DNA of 64,000 bases. Origin: an uncultured Faecalibacterium sp. Its GTDB lineage: Bacteria > Bacillota > Clostridia > Oscillospirales > Ruminococcaceae. The notes beneath the pieces were generated by a model, which ran no database searches, was not told the origin of the DNA, and was given only the letters and a program-made list of their open reading frames with translations. Position 1 is the stretch's first letter. Each line of letters opens with the position of its first letter. Positions 25,787 through 33,226 of the stretch are shown piece after piece. The translations under genes and the position numbers were made by a program. The stretch covers positions 1 through 64,000 of the forward strand of contig CAKTEF010000008.1 in assembly GCA_934547065.1 (NCBI GenBank), written 5' to 3'.

Positions 25787-26545
25787 TTAACCGAACACGC
25801 GCTCGGCAAACAGATTCAGTTCTTTGCCCCACCAGTACCAGTCGTGGGAGACATCACTGCCCCAGATCTCCAGGTGGACGGGCAGGCCGGTATCGGTCAG
25901 GGCATCGGCCAGGGTCTGGGTATCGACCAGGGCATCGCCCTCGTAGCCGCCCTGTCCGGCGCACAGGATCAGGCTGCTTTCCTCCGCCTTGGCCAGGGCT
26001 TTTTTGTCTGCGATGGAGTCCAGCCGCAGATAGGCCAGGGGAGAATTGCGAAGCACCAGGTCGTCCTCCGCATTGCCCAGGAAACGCCCCATGTCATACA
26101 GGCCCGAAAGCCCGATGGCACCGGCAAACACTTCCGGGCGGCGCAGGCGGCAGTTGACCGCCTGGTAAGCGCCGGTGTCCACACCCACGCACCATACGGC
26201 GGGGGCATCCCCGGCCTTGGCGGCGTTCAGTGCCCGGATGCGCGGGACCAGTTCCCCGGTCAGGTAGTTGAAGTAGGCCTCCTGCATCTCGGCCCGGCGG
26301 CGGGGCGCAGCGTCCCCGGCCAGCAGGCTCTCGGTGTCGATGCTGTCGGCGGTGAACAGCTGGATCTTCCCGGCGTTCAGCAGCCCGGCCACGGCATCGG
26401 GCATCCCGTTGTTCTCCCAGTCGTAAAAGCGGCCGCCCCGTGCGGGCAGGGCCAGCACCGGAACCCCGGCGCGGCCGTAGACCTTGAACTCCATCTCACG
26501 GCCGAGCATCCGGCTCCATTCCTTATAATAGGTCCCTTGGATCAT
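25787..26545 (-). CDS. esterase-like alpha/beta hydrolase with Asp at the nucleophile position
   Basis: A 252-residue protein of the putative-esterase (EstD/PF00756-like) group. The fold elements are visible: the LPARGGRFYDWEN oxyanion segment, the nucleophile elbow, and the C-terminal SHDWYWWGKEL with the catalytic His. The elbow reads VGVDTGAYQA. Close relatives carry GxSxG with Ser (such as GCSMGAYHA), so Asp123 replaces the usual serine. It may be non-esterolytic or use Asp. CAGGAGGATG provides a good ribosome site. It is flanked by DUF4250 and a TIM barrel in one operon. Confidence 0.8.
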   Translation of the reverse strand: MIQGTYYKEWSRMLGREMEFKVYGRAGVPVLALPARGGRFYDWENNGMPDAVAGLLNAGKIQLFTADSIDTESLLAGDAAPRRRAEMQEAYFNYLTGELVPRIRALNAAKAGDAPAVWCVGVDTGAYQAVNCRLRRPEVFAGAIGLSGLYDMGRFLGNAEDDLVLRNSPLAYLRLDSIADKKALAKAEESSLILCAGQGGYEGDALVDTQTLADALTDTGLPVHLEIWGSDVSHDWYWWGKELNLFAERVFG

Positions 26546-26563
26546 GGCAGCATCCTCCTGCTA

Positions 26564-26740
26564 TCATACGAATTGATTGCGCTGGGGGTCATAAGCATAC
26601 CCCACAGCCGAAAGCTTGGCGCACAGGGCTTCTTTGTCCGCATCCAGGTCGTCGCACAGGGCATCCAGGGTAGGGTAGAAGTCGCGCAGCTTCAGGTTGA
26701 CCATGCTCAGCAGCATGATCGGATCGTTTGGCAGAGCCAT
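26564..26740 (-). CDS. DUF4250 family protein
   Basis: A 58-residue protein with the family start MALPNDPIMLLSMVNLKLRD and a C-terminal GYAYDPQRNQF motif. Function is unknown. The ATG at 26740 has GAGGAGG upstream and is preferred over an earlier one. It is the first gene of a minus-strand operon with the esterase, 18 bp apart. Confidence 0.85.
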   Translation of the reverse strand: MALPNDPIMLLSMVNLKLRDFYPTLDALCDDLDADKEALCAKLSAVGYAYDPQRNQFV

Positions 26741-26765
26741 GGGAAAAAACCTCCTCACGGATAAC

Positions 26766-26797
26766 AAAAAAGCCGGTCACTCGACAAAGTGACCGGC
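26766..26797 (-). terminator. terminator of rpmB
   Basis: GCCGGTCACT (26772-26781) pairs with AGTGACCGGC (26788-26797), with T-run on the minus strand. Confidence 0.88.
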
Positions 26798-26810
26798 AAC
26801 ATGCATCAGC

Positions 26811-26999
26811 TTAGACAGCGCGGGTGACTTTGCCAGCGCGCAGGCAACGGGAGCATGCGTAGATATACTTGGGAGAACCCTCCACGACCGCCTTGACACG
26901 ACGGACATTCGGCTTCCAGGTACGGTTGGAACGGCGATGGGAGTGAGAGACCTTAATACCAAAGGTAACGCCCTTGCCGCAGCATTCACACTTAGCCAT
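26811..26999 (-). CDS. rpmB: 50S ribosomal protein L28
   Basis: Large-subunit ribosomal protein of normal length (62 residues). It shows the L28 signature (GVTFGIKVSHSHRRSNRTWKP) and basic charge. Two cysteine pairs (CECC at residues 4-7 and CSRC near residue 49) mark it as the zinc-binding form. It is monocistronic with its own promoter and terminator. In Bacillus rpmB lies next to spoVM; here spoVM is 20 kb away. Confidence 0.97.
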   Translation of the reverse strand: MAKCECCGKGVTFGIKVSHSHRRSNRTWKPNVRRVKAVVEGSPKYIYACSRCLRAGKVTRAV

Positions 27000-27052
27000 G
27001 ATACTTGCACCTCCTAGCAGTGAAGTAAGGAATCAAAATAATCAGCTTGACT

Positions 27053-27081
27053 ATTTTACCAGAGATACGGAAAAAATGCAA
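27053..27081 (-). promoter_or_regulatory. promoter of rpmB
   Basis: On the minus strand, TTGCAT (27081-27076), a 17 bp spacer and TAAAAT (27058-27053), about 55 bp before the start. Confidence 0.82.
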
Positions 27082-27130
27082 GTCCCTTTTTGATTTTTTT
27101 GCAAGCTTTTTCAAAGCAGGGCCGCAGCTC

Positions 27131-27159
27131 TTGCCGGAACGGTGAAAAAATAGTACAAT
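27131..27159 (+). promoter_or_regulatory. promoter of the M50-scpAB operon
   Basis: TTGCCG at 27131-27136, a 17 bp spacer and TACAAT at 27154-27159. Confidence 0.75.
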
Positions 27160-27214
27160 AAAAGAAGCTTTCCGCGCCCAAACGGCGCAAAAATACCATT
27201 TTAGGAGTAGGTAC

Positions 27215-27889
27215 ATGACCGCACAAGGCATTTATTATCTGATCCGGGCCCTGGTAACGCTGGTGGCGATCCCGTTCCATGAGGCCGGCCATGCTCTGGC
27301 GGCCTGGCTGCTGGGGGACCCCACTGCCAAGCGCGAGGGCCGCATCTCGCTGAACCCGTTCCGTCATTTTGACCTGGTGGGCACCCTTTGCATGGTGTTT
27401 GCGGGGGTGGGCTGGGCAAAGCCTGTGAACACCGACCCGCGCAATTTCAAAAACCCCAAGTGGGGCATGGCGCTCACCGCGCTGGCGGGGCCGGTGGCAA
27501 ACCTGGTGCTGGCCTATCTTGCCATGGTGGTCTGGAAACTGGTCTATTATTGGGCCCCGGTCACCGGAGCGACGGTTTTTGCGGCTCGGTTTCTCCAATA
27601 CTTGGTGATGATGGATGTCAGCCTGGCGGTGTTCAACCTGCTGCCGGTGCCGCCGCTGGACGGCAGCCGCATCCTGCTGGCCGTGCTGCCGCAGCGCCTT
27701 TACTTTGGCATCATGAAATATGAGCGGGTGATCTTTGTCATCCTGCTGGCGGCCGTGTGGGCCGGGGTGCTGGACGGCCCGCTGAGCCTGTTCAACGATG
27801 TCGTGTGGGACCTGCTGGACCTTGGCACCGGCTACATCGACCAGATGGCCTACGCGGCATACTATGCCATGATCGGGACGGTGATCTGA
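27215..27889 (+). CDS. site-2 protease family (M50) membrane metalloprotease
   Basis: Intramembrane zinc metalloprotease-like protein of the short YwhC/SpoIVFB-related group (224 residues). The HEAGH zinc site at about residues 22-26 and the second ligand motif NLLPVPPLDGS at about 146-156 are intact. Five or six hydrophobic segments are visible. The ATG is preceded by AGGAG. M50 followed by scpA-scpB is common in Firmicutes. Its substrate is unknown. Confidence 0.9.
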   Translation: MTAQGIYYLIRALVTLVAIPFHEAGHALAAWLLGDPTAKREGRISLNPFRHFDLVGTLCMVFAGVGWAKPVNTDPRNFKNPKWGMALTALAGPVANLVLAYLAMVVWKLVYYWAPVTGATVFAARFLQYLVMMDVSLAVFNLLPVPPLDGSRILLAVLPQRLYFGIMKYERVIFVILLAAVWAGVLDGPLSLFNDVVWDLLDLGTGYIDQMAYAAYYAMIGTVI

Positions 27890-28615
27890 GTGGCGGAGGA
27901 AATGACGTTCCATCTGGAAACATTCGATGGCCCGCTGGAGCTGCTGCTGACCCTGGCGGCAAAGCACAAGATGGACCTGCACAACATCCCCATCCTGGAG
28001 CTGATCGACCAGTACACCCACGCGGTGGAAACGGCCGAAGCGGCTGACCCGGAGGTGTCCAGCGCATTCATTGAGATGGCCGCCCATCTGGTGGAGATGA
28101 AAAGCTATCTGCTGCTGCCCCGCAGCGAGGAGGGCGAGCGGATGAAGCAGGAACTGACCGGCCAGCTCATTGAATACGACCAGTGCCGCCGGATGGCCGC
28201 CCGGCTGCGCCAGCGGGCCGAGGAGCACCCGGTGTTCGTCCGCCGCCCGGTGGAGCTGGAATGGGATAAAACGTATGATCTGTTCCATTCGCCCCAGGTG
28301 CTGGCAGACTGCTGGCAGGCATTGGCGGGGCGTACCAAAGTGCATCGCCAGCCGACACAGGAGCAGTTTGAGCCGCTGGTGTCTGCACCGCAGGTATCGG
28401 TGAGCAGCCGGGTAGTCTATATCCTGCGCCAGCTCATTGCAGGCAGTGCTGCCCGGATGGAACAGCTGTTCTCCTGCCGTCAGACGCGCGGAGCCAACGT
28501 GGCCACATTCCTGGCGCTGCTGGAACTGGTGCGCGGCGGCCGGGTGCAGCTGGGCACGCAGGGAGAACTGGCCATGAAACGCGGCCATCTGGACCGGACA
28601 AAGGAGAAGCTATGA
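27890..28615 (+). CDS. scpA: segregation and condensation protein A
   Basis: Kleisin subunit of the SMC-ScpAB condensin, needed for chromosome segregation; 241 residues. The N-terminal helix (FHLETFDGPLELLLTL) and the SSAFIEMAAHLVEMKSYLLL segment are family hallmarks, and a winged-helix C-terminus follows. A GTG at 27890 directly abuts the stop of the protease gene. An ATG at 27902 is the alternative start, but its ribosome site would be too close. Coupled to scpB by a four-base overlap. Confidence 0.92.
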   Translation: MAEEMTFHLETFDGPLELLLTLAAKHKMDLHNIPILELIDQYTHAVETAEAADPEVSSAFIEMAAHLVEMKSYLLLPRSEEGERMKQELTGQLIEYDQCRRMAARLRQRAEEHPVFVRRPVELEWDKTYDLFHSPQVLADCWQALAGRTKVHRQPTQEQFEPLVSAPQVSVSSRVVYILRQLIAGSAARMEQLFSCRQTRGANVATFLALLELVRGGRVQLGTQGELAMKRGHLDRTKEKL

Positions 28616-29142
28616 ATCAGAAACAGATCCGGGCTGCCGTGGAGGCAATGCTGTTTGCCTACGCGGAACCCATTGGAGCCGATAAGCTGGCACAGGCGCT
28701 TCAGTTGCCGCAGGCCAGTGTGGAGCCTGCGCTGGAAGAACTGCATGCCCGTTATGCGCGGGAGGACAGCGGCCTGTGCCTGCTCCGCCTGAACACCCAC
28801 TGGCAGCTGGCGACCAAGACCGAGTTTTCGGAGTGCGTCCGCCGGGTGATGGATACCCGCCGCTCGGTGCCGCTGGGCCCGGCTGCCATGGAGACGCTGA
28901 CCGTGATCGCCTATAACCAGCCTGTGTCCCGTGCATTCATCGAGCAGGTGCGCGGCGTGGACTCCTCGTCCAGCGTGTCCGGTCTGTTGGAAAAGGGTCT
29001 GATCGAAGAAGCCGGGCGGCTGGATCTGCCGGGGCGGCCGGTGGCGTTCCGCACCACTGATGTGTTCCTGCGCTGCTTTGGGCTTTCCAGCCTGGAGGAC
29101 CTGCCCCCGGTGCGGGCAGAGGAAAGCGAGGCCGCGCAATGA
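28612..29142 (+). CDS. scpB: segregation and condensation protein B
   Basis: Partner of ScpA in the condensin complex. The 176-residue protein has two winged-helix domains (AAVEAMLFAYAEPIGADKL near the start, METLTVIAYNQPVSRAFIEQ at about 85-105, then RGVDSSSSVSGLLEKGLIEE). An AAGGAG ribosome site lies within scpA and the ATGA overlap couples them. The next gene overlaps again. Confidence 0.94.
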   Translation: MNQKQIRAAVEAMLFAYAEPIGADKLAQALQLPQASVEPALEELHARYAREDSGLCLLRLNTHWQLATKTEFSECVRRVMDTRRSVPLGPAAMETLTVIAYNQPVSRAFIEQVRGVDSSSSVSGLLEKGLIEEAGRLDLPGRPVAFRTTDVFLRCFGLSSLEDLPPVRAEESEAAQ

Positions 29143-29813
29143 GCCTTTTGTGGAGCATTCTCGCAGCCCTGGGTGCGGTGCTGCTGTTTCTGCTGAAAGT
29201 GGTCGGCATTTTGCTGTTGATCGTGCTGGGTTTGCTGGCCGTGCTGCTGCTCTGCCCGTTCTGTGCGGATGTGGCGTGGGAAAAGGGGGCCCTGACCATC
29301 CGGGCCGGTGCGCTGGGGATGACCTTCCCGGTGTTCCGGTACCCGCAGCCGGAGGGCGGACCCAAAAAGGAAAAAAAGAAAAAGCCCAAAAAGAAAGCAG
29401 AACCCAAAGAACCCAAAAAGGAGACACCGCCCCGCCAGAAAGCAAAGCTGACGCTGAACATCCTCTGTACCATCCTGCGGGGAGCGGGCAGCCTGACCAG
29501 GGCGGTCATCGGCTCGCTGCGCTTCACCCACATCCGGGTCCGGCTGGGGGTCCGGGGCGATGATCCGGCGGAAGCCGCCCGCACTTACGGGAAGCTGAAC
29601 GCCTGGCTGTACAGTGCGCTTGGCGTTCTGGACCGGTTCGTGTATCTGGATTTTGAGCAGCTGCAGCTGCTGCCGGATTTCGGCACGCCGGAGCCCACGG
29701 TGCAGGACAGCGTCTCGTTCCGGGTGTCGGCACAGCTGTATGCCGTCGTTTTCACGGCGCTGCGCGTTCTTTACGAATTCTGGCGCGAAAAGGTACTGGA
29801 CGTTTTTCTTTGA
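29139..29813 (+). CDS. DUF2953 membrane protein
   Basis: A 224-residue protein with a long hydrophobic N-terminus (residues 5-45), then a lysine- and proline-rich linker (about 75-110, with repeated KK) and a C-terminal domain (HIRVRLGVRGDDPAEAARTYG, YLDFEQLQLLPDFG) that fits DUF2953. In spore formers such proteins commonly lie just before gerW/ytfJ, as here. Function is unknown. The start overlaps the scpB stop by four bases. Confidence 0.85.
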   Translation: MSLLWSILAALGAVLLFLLKVVGILLLIVLGLLAVLLLCPFCADVAWEKGALTIRAGALGMTFPVFRYPQPEGGPKKEKKKKPKKKAEPKEPKKETPPRQKAKLTLNILCTILRGAGSLTRAVIGSLRFTHIRVRLGVRGDDPAEAARTYGKLNAWLYSALGVLDRFVYLDFEQLQLLPDFGTPEPTVQDSVSFRVSAQLYAVVFTALRVLYEFWREKVLDVFL

Positions 29814-29825
29814 TTCCGGTATAAT
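29796..29825 (+). promoter_or_regulatory. possible promoter of the GerW-like gene
   Basis: TATAAT at 29820-29825 with a weak CTGGAC 18 bp upstream. The -10 is perfect; the -35 is poor. Confidence 0.5.
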
Positions 29826-29923
29826 AAATACTGTATGGTTTGTCTGCTTTTCTGCCGCAGGGCAGGGGAGCGGCTGCGGGAGCGCTGAGGCGCTTCTGAG
29901 AATGAAATAAGGAGGCCGATTTT

Positions 29924-30343
29924 ATGGCTGAGCATCCGATCCAGGGTTTGATGAACGTTACGATGGACAAGATCCGTCAGATGGTGGATTCCAACACCAT
30001 CGTCGGCAAGGCCATCACCACGGAGGATGGCACGACCATCCTGCCGGTGTCCAAGGTGAGCTTTGGCTTTGCCTCGGCGGGCACGGATTTTGACGGCAAG
30101 AATGCCGCCAACAAGGACCTGTTCGGCGGCGGCTCCGGTGCGGGGGTCAACATCCAGCCGGTAGCGTTCCTTGTGGTCAAGGATGGCTGCGTGCGCACCA
30201 TCCAGCTGGCCGACAGCTCCAACACGGTGGACCGCGCCCTGACCATGATCCCCGAACTGGTGGACAAGGTCAGCGCTCTGCTGAAAAAGGACGAGCCTGC
30301 CGCAGCACCTGCTGCCCCCGCGTCGGAACCGAAAGCGGAGTAA
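29924..30343 (+). CDS. gerW: GerW/YtfJ family sporulation-type protein
   Basis: Homologue of the spore protein YtfJ (GerW), 139 residues. The family core is clear: MDKIRQMVDSNTIVGKAI, ILPVSKVSFGFASAG, then a Gly-rich GGGSGAGVNIQPVAFLVV segment. In Bacillus the protein is needed for full spore germination, but relatives also occur in non-spore formers. A Pro/Ala-rich tail ends the protein. GGAGG lies 8 bp before the ATG. It has its own -10 and a terminator, so is likely a single gene. Confidence 0.92.
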   Translation: MAEHPIQGLMNVTMDKIRQMVDSNTIVGKAITTEDGTTILPVSKVSFGFASAGTDFDGKNAANKDLFGGGSGAGVNIQPVAFLVVKDGCVRTIQLADSSNTVDRALTMIPELVDKVSALLKKDEPAAAPAAPASEPKAE

Positions 30344-30357
30344 AATTTTTAAGTCGT

Positions 30358-30413
30358 AACTGCAAGCTTCCAACTTGCAGTTTTTTCAGCGCACGCCAAC
30401 GCGTGCGCTTTTG
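30358..30413 (+). terminator. tandem terminators after gerW
   Basis: AACTGCAAG (30358-30366) pairs with CTTGCAGTT (30374-30382) with T6. A second stem AGCGCACGC (30388-30396) pairs with GCGTGCGCT (30401-30409) with TTTT. Confidence 0.85.
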
Positions 30414-30445
30414 AGCGCCGGGAGGCGCACAAAGGAGGATCAATT

Positions 30446-31282
30446 ATGGCAGAAGAACGGATTCAAAAGATCATGAGCGAGCAGGGGCTGTGCTCCCGCC
30501 GCGCCGCCGAACAGATCATTGCAGAGGGCCGCGTCAAGGTCAACGGCCACCCGGTCAAGGTGGGCGACAAGATGGACCCCAACCGGGATGTGCTGCATGT
30601 GGACGACGAGCGGATCTATATCCAGAAGAACCAGCAGCTTTATTACCTGGCCCTGTACAAGCCCCGCGGCTATGTGACTACGGCCAGCGATGAGCTGGGC
30701 CGCAAGACCGTGATGGAGCTGGTCAGCGACATCCCCGCCCGCCTGTACCCGGTGGGCCGCCTGGATAAGGACAGCGAGGGCCTGCTGCTGATGACCAACG
30801 ACGGTGCCTTTGCGCAGGCCGTCACCCATCCGTCGGGCGGCATCTCCAAGCTGTACCGCGTCACGGTCCAGCCCCGTGCCGACGAGGCCCAGATCCTCAA
30901 AATGAGCAGCGGCGTGGTGCTGGACGATGGCACCAAGACCCTGCCCTGCGCCATCAACGTGGTCACGGACGAGCCGGGCCGCACCGTGATGGAAATGACC
31001 CTGAAAGAGGGCAAAAACCGTGAGATCCGCCGGATGTGCGAAGCCGTCGGCCTGGAAGTGGTGCGCCTGAAGCGGAACGCTGAGGGCGTGGTCAAGCTGG
31101 GCATGCTCAAGCCCGGCACCTACCGGGAGCTGACCAAAGCCGAGGTCAACGGCCTGCGTGCTGCCGCCGCCAAGGGCCGCGCCCAGACCCGCAGCGCTGC
31201 GCTGCAGTCCCGCGCCGCCCAGCGCCGCCCCCGCGGCCCGGTGGGCAAGGGGAGCGCCGCCCCGGCAAAGCACAAAAAGTAA
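30446..31282 (+). CDS. rluB: ribosomal large subunit pseudouridine synthase B-like
   Basis: RNA pseudouridine synthase of the RsuA/RluB group (278 residues), modifying 23S rRNA. An N-terminal S4 domain (ERIQKIMSEQGLCSRRAAEQ) is followed by the catalytic domain with GRLDKDSEGLLL (catalytic Asp near residue 110) and EGKNREIRRM. The C-terminal 30 residues are basic and Ala/Arg-rich, probably binding RNA. AAAGGAGG precedes the ATG. scpAB followed by rluB is a frequent Firmicutes order. Confidence 0.93.
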   Translation: MAEERIQKIMSEQGLCSRRAAEQIIAEGRVKVNGHPVKVGDKMDPNRDVLHVDDERIYIQKNQQLYYLALYKPRGYVTTASDELGRKTVMELVSDIPARLYPVGRLDKDSEGLLLMTNDGAFAQAVTHPSGGISKLYRVTVQPRADEAQILKMSSGVVLDDGTKTLPCAINVVTDEPGRTVMEMTLKEGKNREIRRMCEAVGLEVVRLKRNAEGVVKLGMLKPGTYRELTKAEVNGLRAAAAKGRAQTRSAALQSRAAQRRPRGPVGKGSAAPAKHKK

Positions 31283-31377
31283 GCGTACCCGGCGCACTTT
31301 GCGGCCCGGAACCGCCCCAAAGACGGGCGGAATGGAAAAGTTTGTGAAAAAATTCCTTAAAATAGGGTGCGCGGTAC

Positions 31378-31406
31378 TTGAGAACTTTGCAGAAATCTGT
31401 TACAAT
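31378..31406 (+). promoter_or_regulatory. promoter of the carboxyltransferase operon
   Basis: TTGAGA at 31378-31383, a 17 bp spacer and TACAAT at 31401-31406 with extended TGT. Confidence 0.8.
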
Positions 31407-31452
31407 AAACCTAATTTTGAAAGCTCAAAATAGACAAGCAGGAGGTCTTACC

Positions 31453-32772
31453 ATGGCTTCAAAGAGTAACAAAGGAGAAATCCTCGCCAAGTTTTTCGAT
31501 GACGGGGAATATACCGCACTGTTTGCGGACGGCGCGGTGAGCGCTGCCTGCGGCTATGCGGCCGGTCAGCAGGCTTACGCTGTGTATCAGAACGGCGAGG
31601 CTGTCACCGTCAAGGACGTTGAGAAGAATATCAAGGTCCTGGAGATGGCTGCTCAGACGGGCTGCCCGGTGGTCACGTTCTATCACTCTGTGGGCGCAAA
31701 GCTGGCAGAGGGCCTGGACGTTCTGACGGCCTGCGCCAAGCTGAACGCCACGATCGCCAAGGTTTCCGGTGTGGTCCCGCAGGTGGCTGTTGTCACTGGC
31801 GTGTGCGGCGGCACCAGCGCCCTGAGCGCTGCAAATGCAGATGTCTGTGTGATGGCAAAGGACGCGGAGCTGTTCTTTACCGCTCCGTTCACCTCTGCCG
31901 CCAAGGGCGATAAGGTCCCCGGCGCAGGCAGTGCCGAGGCTGCCGCCAAGGCCGGCGTGGCTGCCATTGTGGCTGCCGATGCCGCTGAGGCTGCGGAAAA
32001 GGCTGCCCACATCGTGGGTCTGCTGCCCGCCAACAACCTGACCGGCCCGGCCATCTTCGAGTTCGAGCAGCCCACCGCAGTGCTGTCTGCCGGTGCGGCC
32101 CCCGAAAAGGCTGCCGCTGCCCTGATCGACAAGGACAGCGCTGTGGAGCTGTACGCAGGCTTTGGCAAGAACGTTTACACCGCATTTGCTACCATCGGCG
32201 GCAACGCTGTGGGCGTTGTGGCTACCGGCGAAAGCCTGTGCCACAATTGTGTGGCCAAGGCTTCCCGCTTTGTCCGCCTGTGCGATGCATTCAGCGTTCC
32301 TGTGCTGACCATCGTGGACACCAAGGGCTTTGTGCCCAGCGCTTCCGATGACATTGCCGGCGGCATCCGTGAGGCTGCCCGCCTGGCTGCCACCTACGCC
32401 GATGCCACCACCGCCAAGGTCTGCCTGCTGGCAGGCAAGGCGGTCGGCCCTGTCTATACCGCTCTGGCCAACGCCGACCTGAAGATCGCCGTCAACGGCT
32501 GCACCATCAGCGCACTGGAGCCCAATGCGGCGGTCAGCGTGCTGTACAAGAGCGAGATCGACGCTTCCGACAATATCATTGCCGCAACCAACGCCAAGGC
32601 TGCTCAGTATGCCGCTGAGGTGTGCAGTGCTGCCAACGCCGTGGCCTGCGGCGCTGCCGACATGACCTGCGAGGCTGCCAATGCCCGCGCAAGCGTTGTG
32701 GCTGCCTTTGAGCTGCTGAGCACCAAGCGCGCAGCCCGCCTGCCCAAAAAGCACGGCAACATGGCTCTGTAA
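31453..32772 (+). CDS. acyl-CoA carboxyltransferase-like subunit (12S-like)
   Basis: Crotonase-fold carboxyltransferase of the acyl-CoA carboxylase beta family. Both halves are present: the N-half GVCGGTSALSAANADVCV region, and the C-half ASRFVRLCDAFSVPVLTIVD and GGIREAARLAATYA. At 439 residues it is about 80 residues shorter than usual, missing the canonical N-terminal segment, and unusually rich in alanine. Such subunits move a carboxyl group from biotin to an acyl-CoA or the reverse. The biotin carrier and pyruvate-type carboxyltransferase follow, so it may act as the 12S part of a transcarboxylase. Confidence 0.82.
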   Translation: MASKSNKGEILAKFFDDGEYTALFADGAVSAACGYAAGQQAYAVYQNGEAVTVKDVEKNIKVLEMAAQTGCPVVTFYHSVGAKLAEGLDVLTACAKLNATIAKVSGVVPQVAVVTGVCGGTSALSAANADVCVMAKDAELFFTAPFTSAAKGDKVPGAGSAEAAAKAGVAAIVAADAAEAAEKAAHIVGLLPANNLTGPAIFEFEQPTAVLSAGAAPEKAAAALIDKDSAVELYAGFGKNVYTAFATIGGNAVGVVATGESLCHNCVAKASRFVRLCDAFSVPVLTIVDTKGFVPSASDDIAGGIREAARLAATYADATTAKVCLLAGKAVGPVYTALANADLKIAVNGCTISALEPNAAVSVLYKSEIDASDNIIAATNAKAAQYAAEVCSAANAVACGAADMTCEAANARASVVAAFELLSTKRAARLPKKHGNMAL

Positions 32773-32832
32773 GCCTGGAACGTAAACGTACATAGAATAA
32801 AACGAATCGATTTTGTTCAGGAGGATTCTTCC

Positions 32833-33210
32833 ATGAAGTACTACAATATTACCGTGAATGGCGTTGCTTACAGCGTCTCCGTTGAGGAGACCGCCGCAGG
32901 TGCTGCTCCTGTTGCAGCAGCTGCTCCCGCTGCTCCCAAGGCCCCGGCTGCTCCTGCTGCCGCTCCTAAGGCTGCCGCCCCCGCCGGTGCTGCCGGTGCA
33001 GTTGCCGTCAAGGCTCCTATGCCCGGCAACATCCTGGATGTCAAGGTCGCTGCCGGTGCTTCCGTCAAGGCCGGTGACGTGCTGGTGATCCTGGAGGCCA
33101 TGAAGATGGAGAACGAGATCGTTGCTCCGCAGGATGGCACGGTGGCTTCCATCAACGTCAACAAGGGCGACACCGTCAACTCCGGTGACGTTCTGGTTTC
33201 CATGAACTAA
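32833..33210 (+). CDS. biotin carboxyl carrier protein (1.3S-like)
   Basis: Small biotinylated carrier of 125 residues. The N-terminal part begins MKYYNITVNGVAYSVSVEE, then an Ala/Pro-rich flexible linker, then the biotinyl domain with EAMKMEN; the central lysine carries biotin. Its size and layout match carriers of transcarboxylase and of oxaloacetate decarboxylase. It lies between two carboxyltransferase genes in one operon. A GGAGG ribosome site precedes it. Confidence 0.92.
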   Translation: MKYYNITVNGVAYSVSVEETAAGAAPVAAAAPAAPKAPAAPAAAPKAAAPAGAAGAVAVKAPMPGNILDVKVAAGASVKAGDVLVILEAMKMENEIVAPQDGTVASINVNKGDTVNSGDVLVSMN

Positions 33211-33226
33211 GGGAGAGGTGACAACC

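Noticed and set aside
33211..33220. GTG at 33218 as start of the 5S-like subunit
   Set aside because: It lies inside the ribosome site GGGAGAGG; the ATG at 33227 has normal spacing and gives the usual N-terminus.
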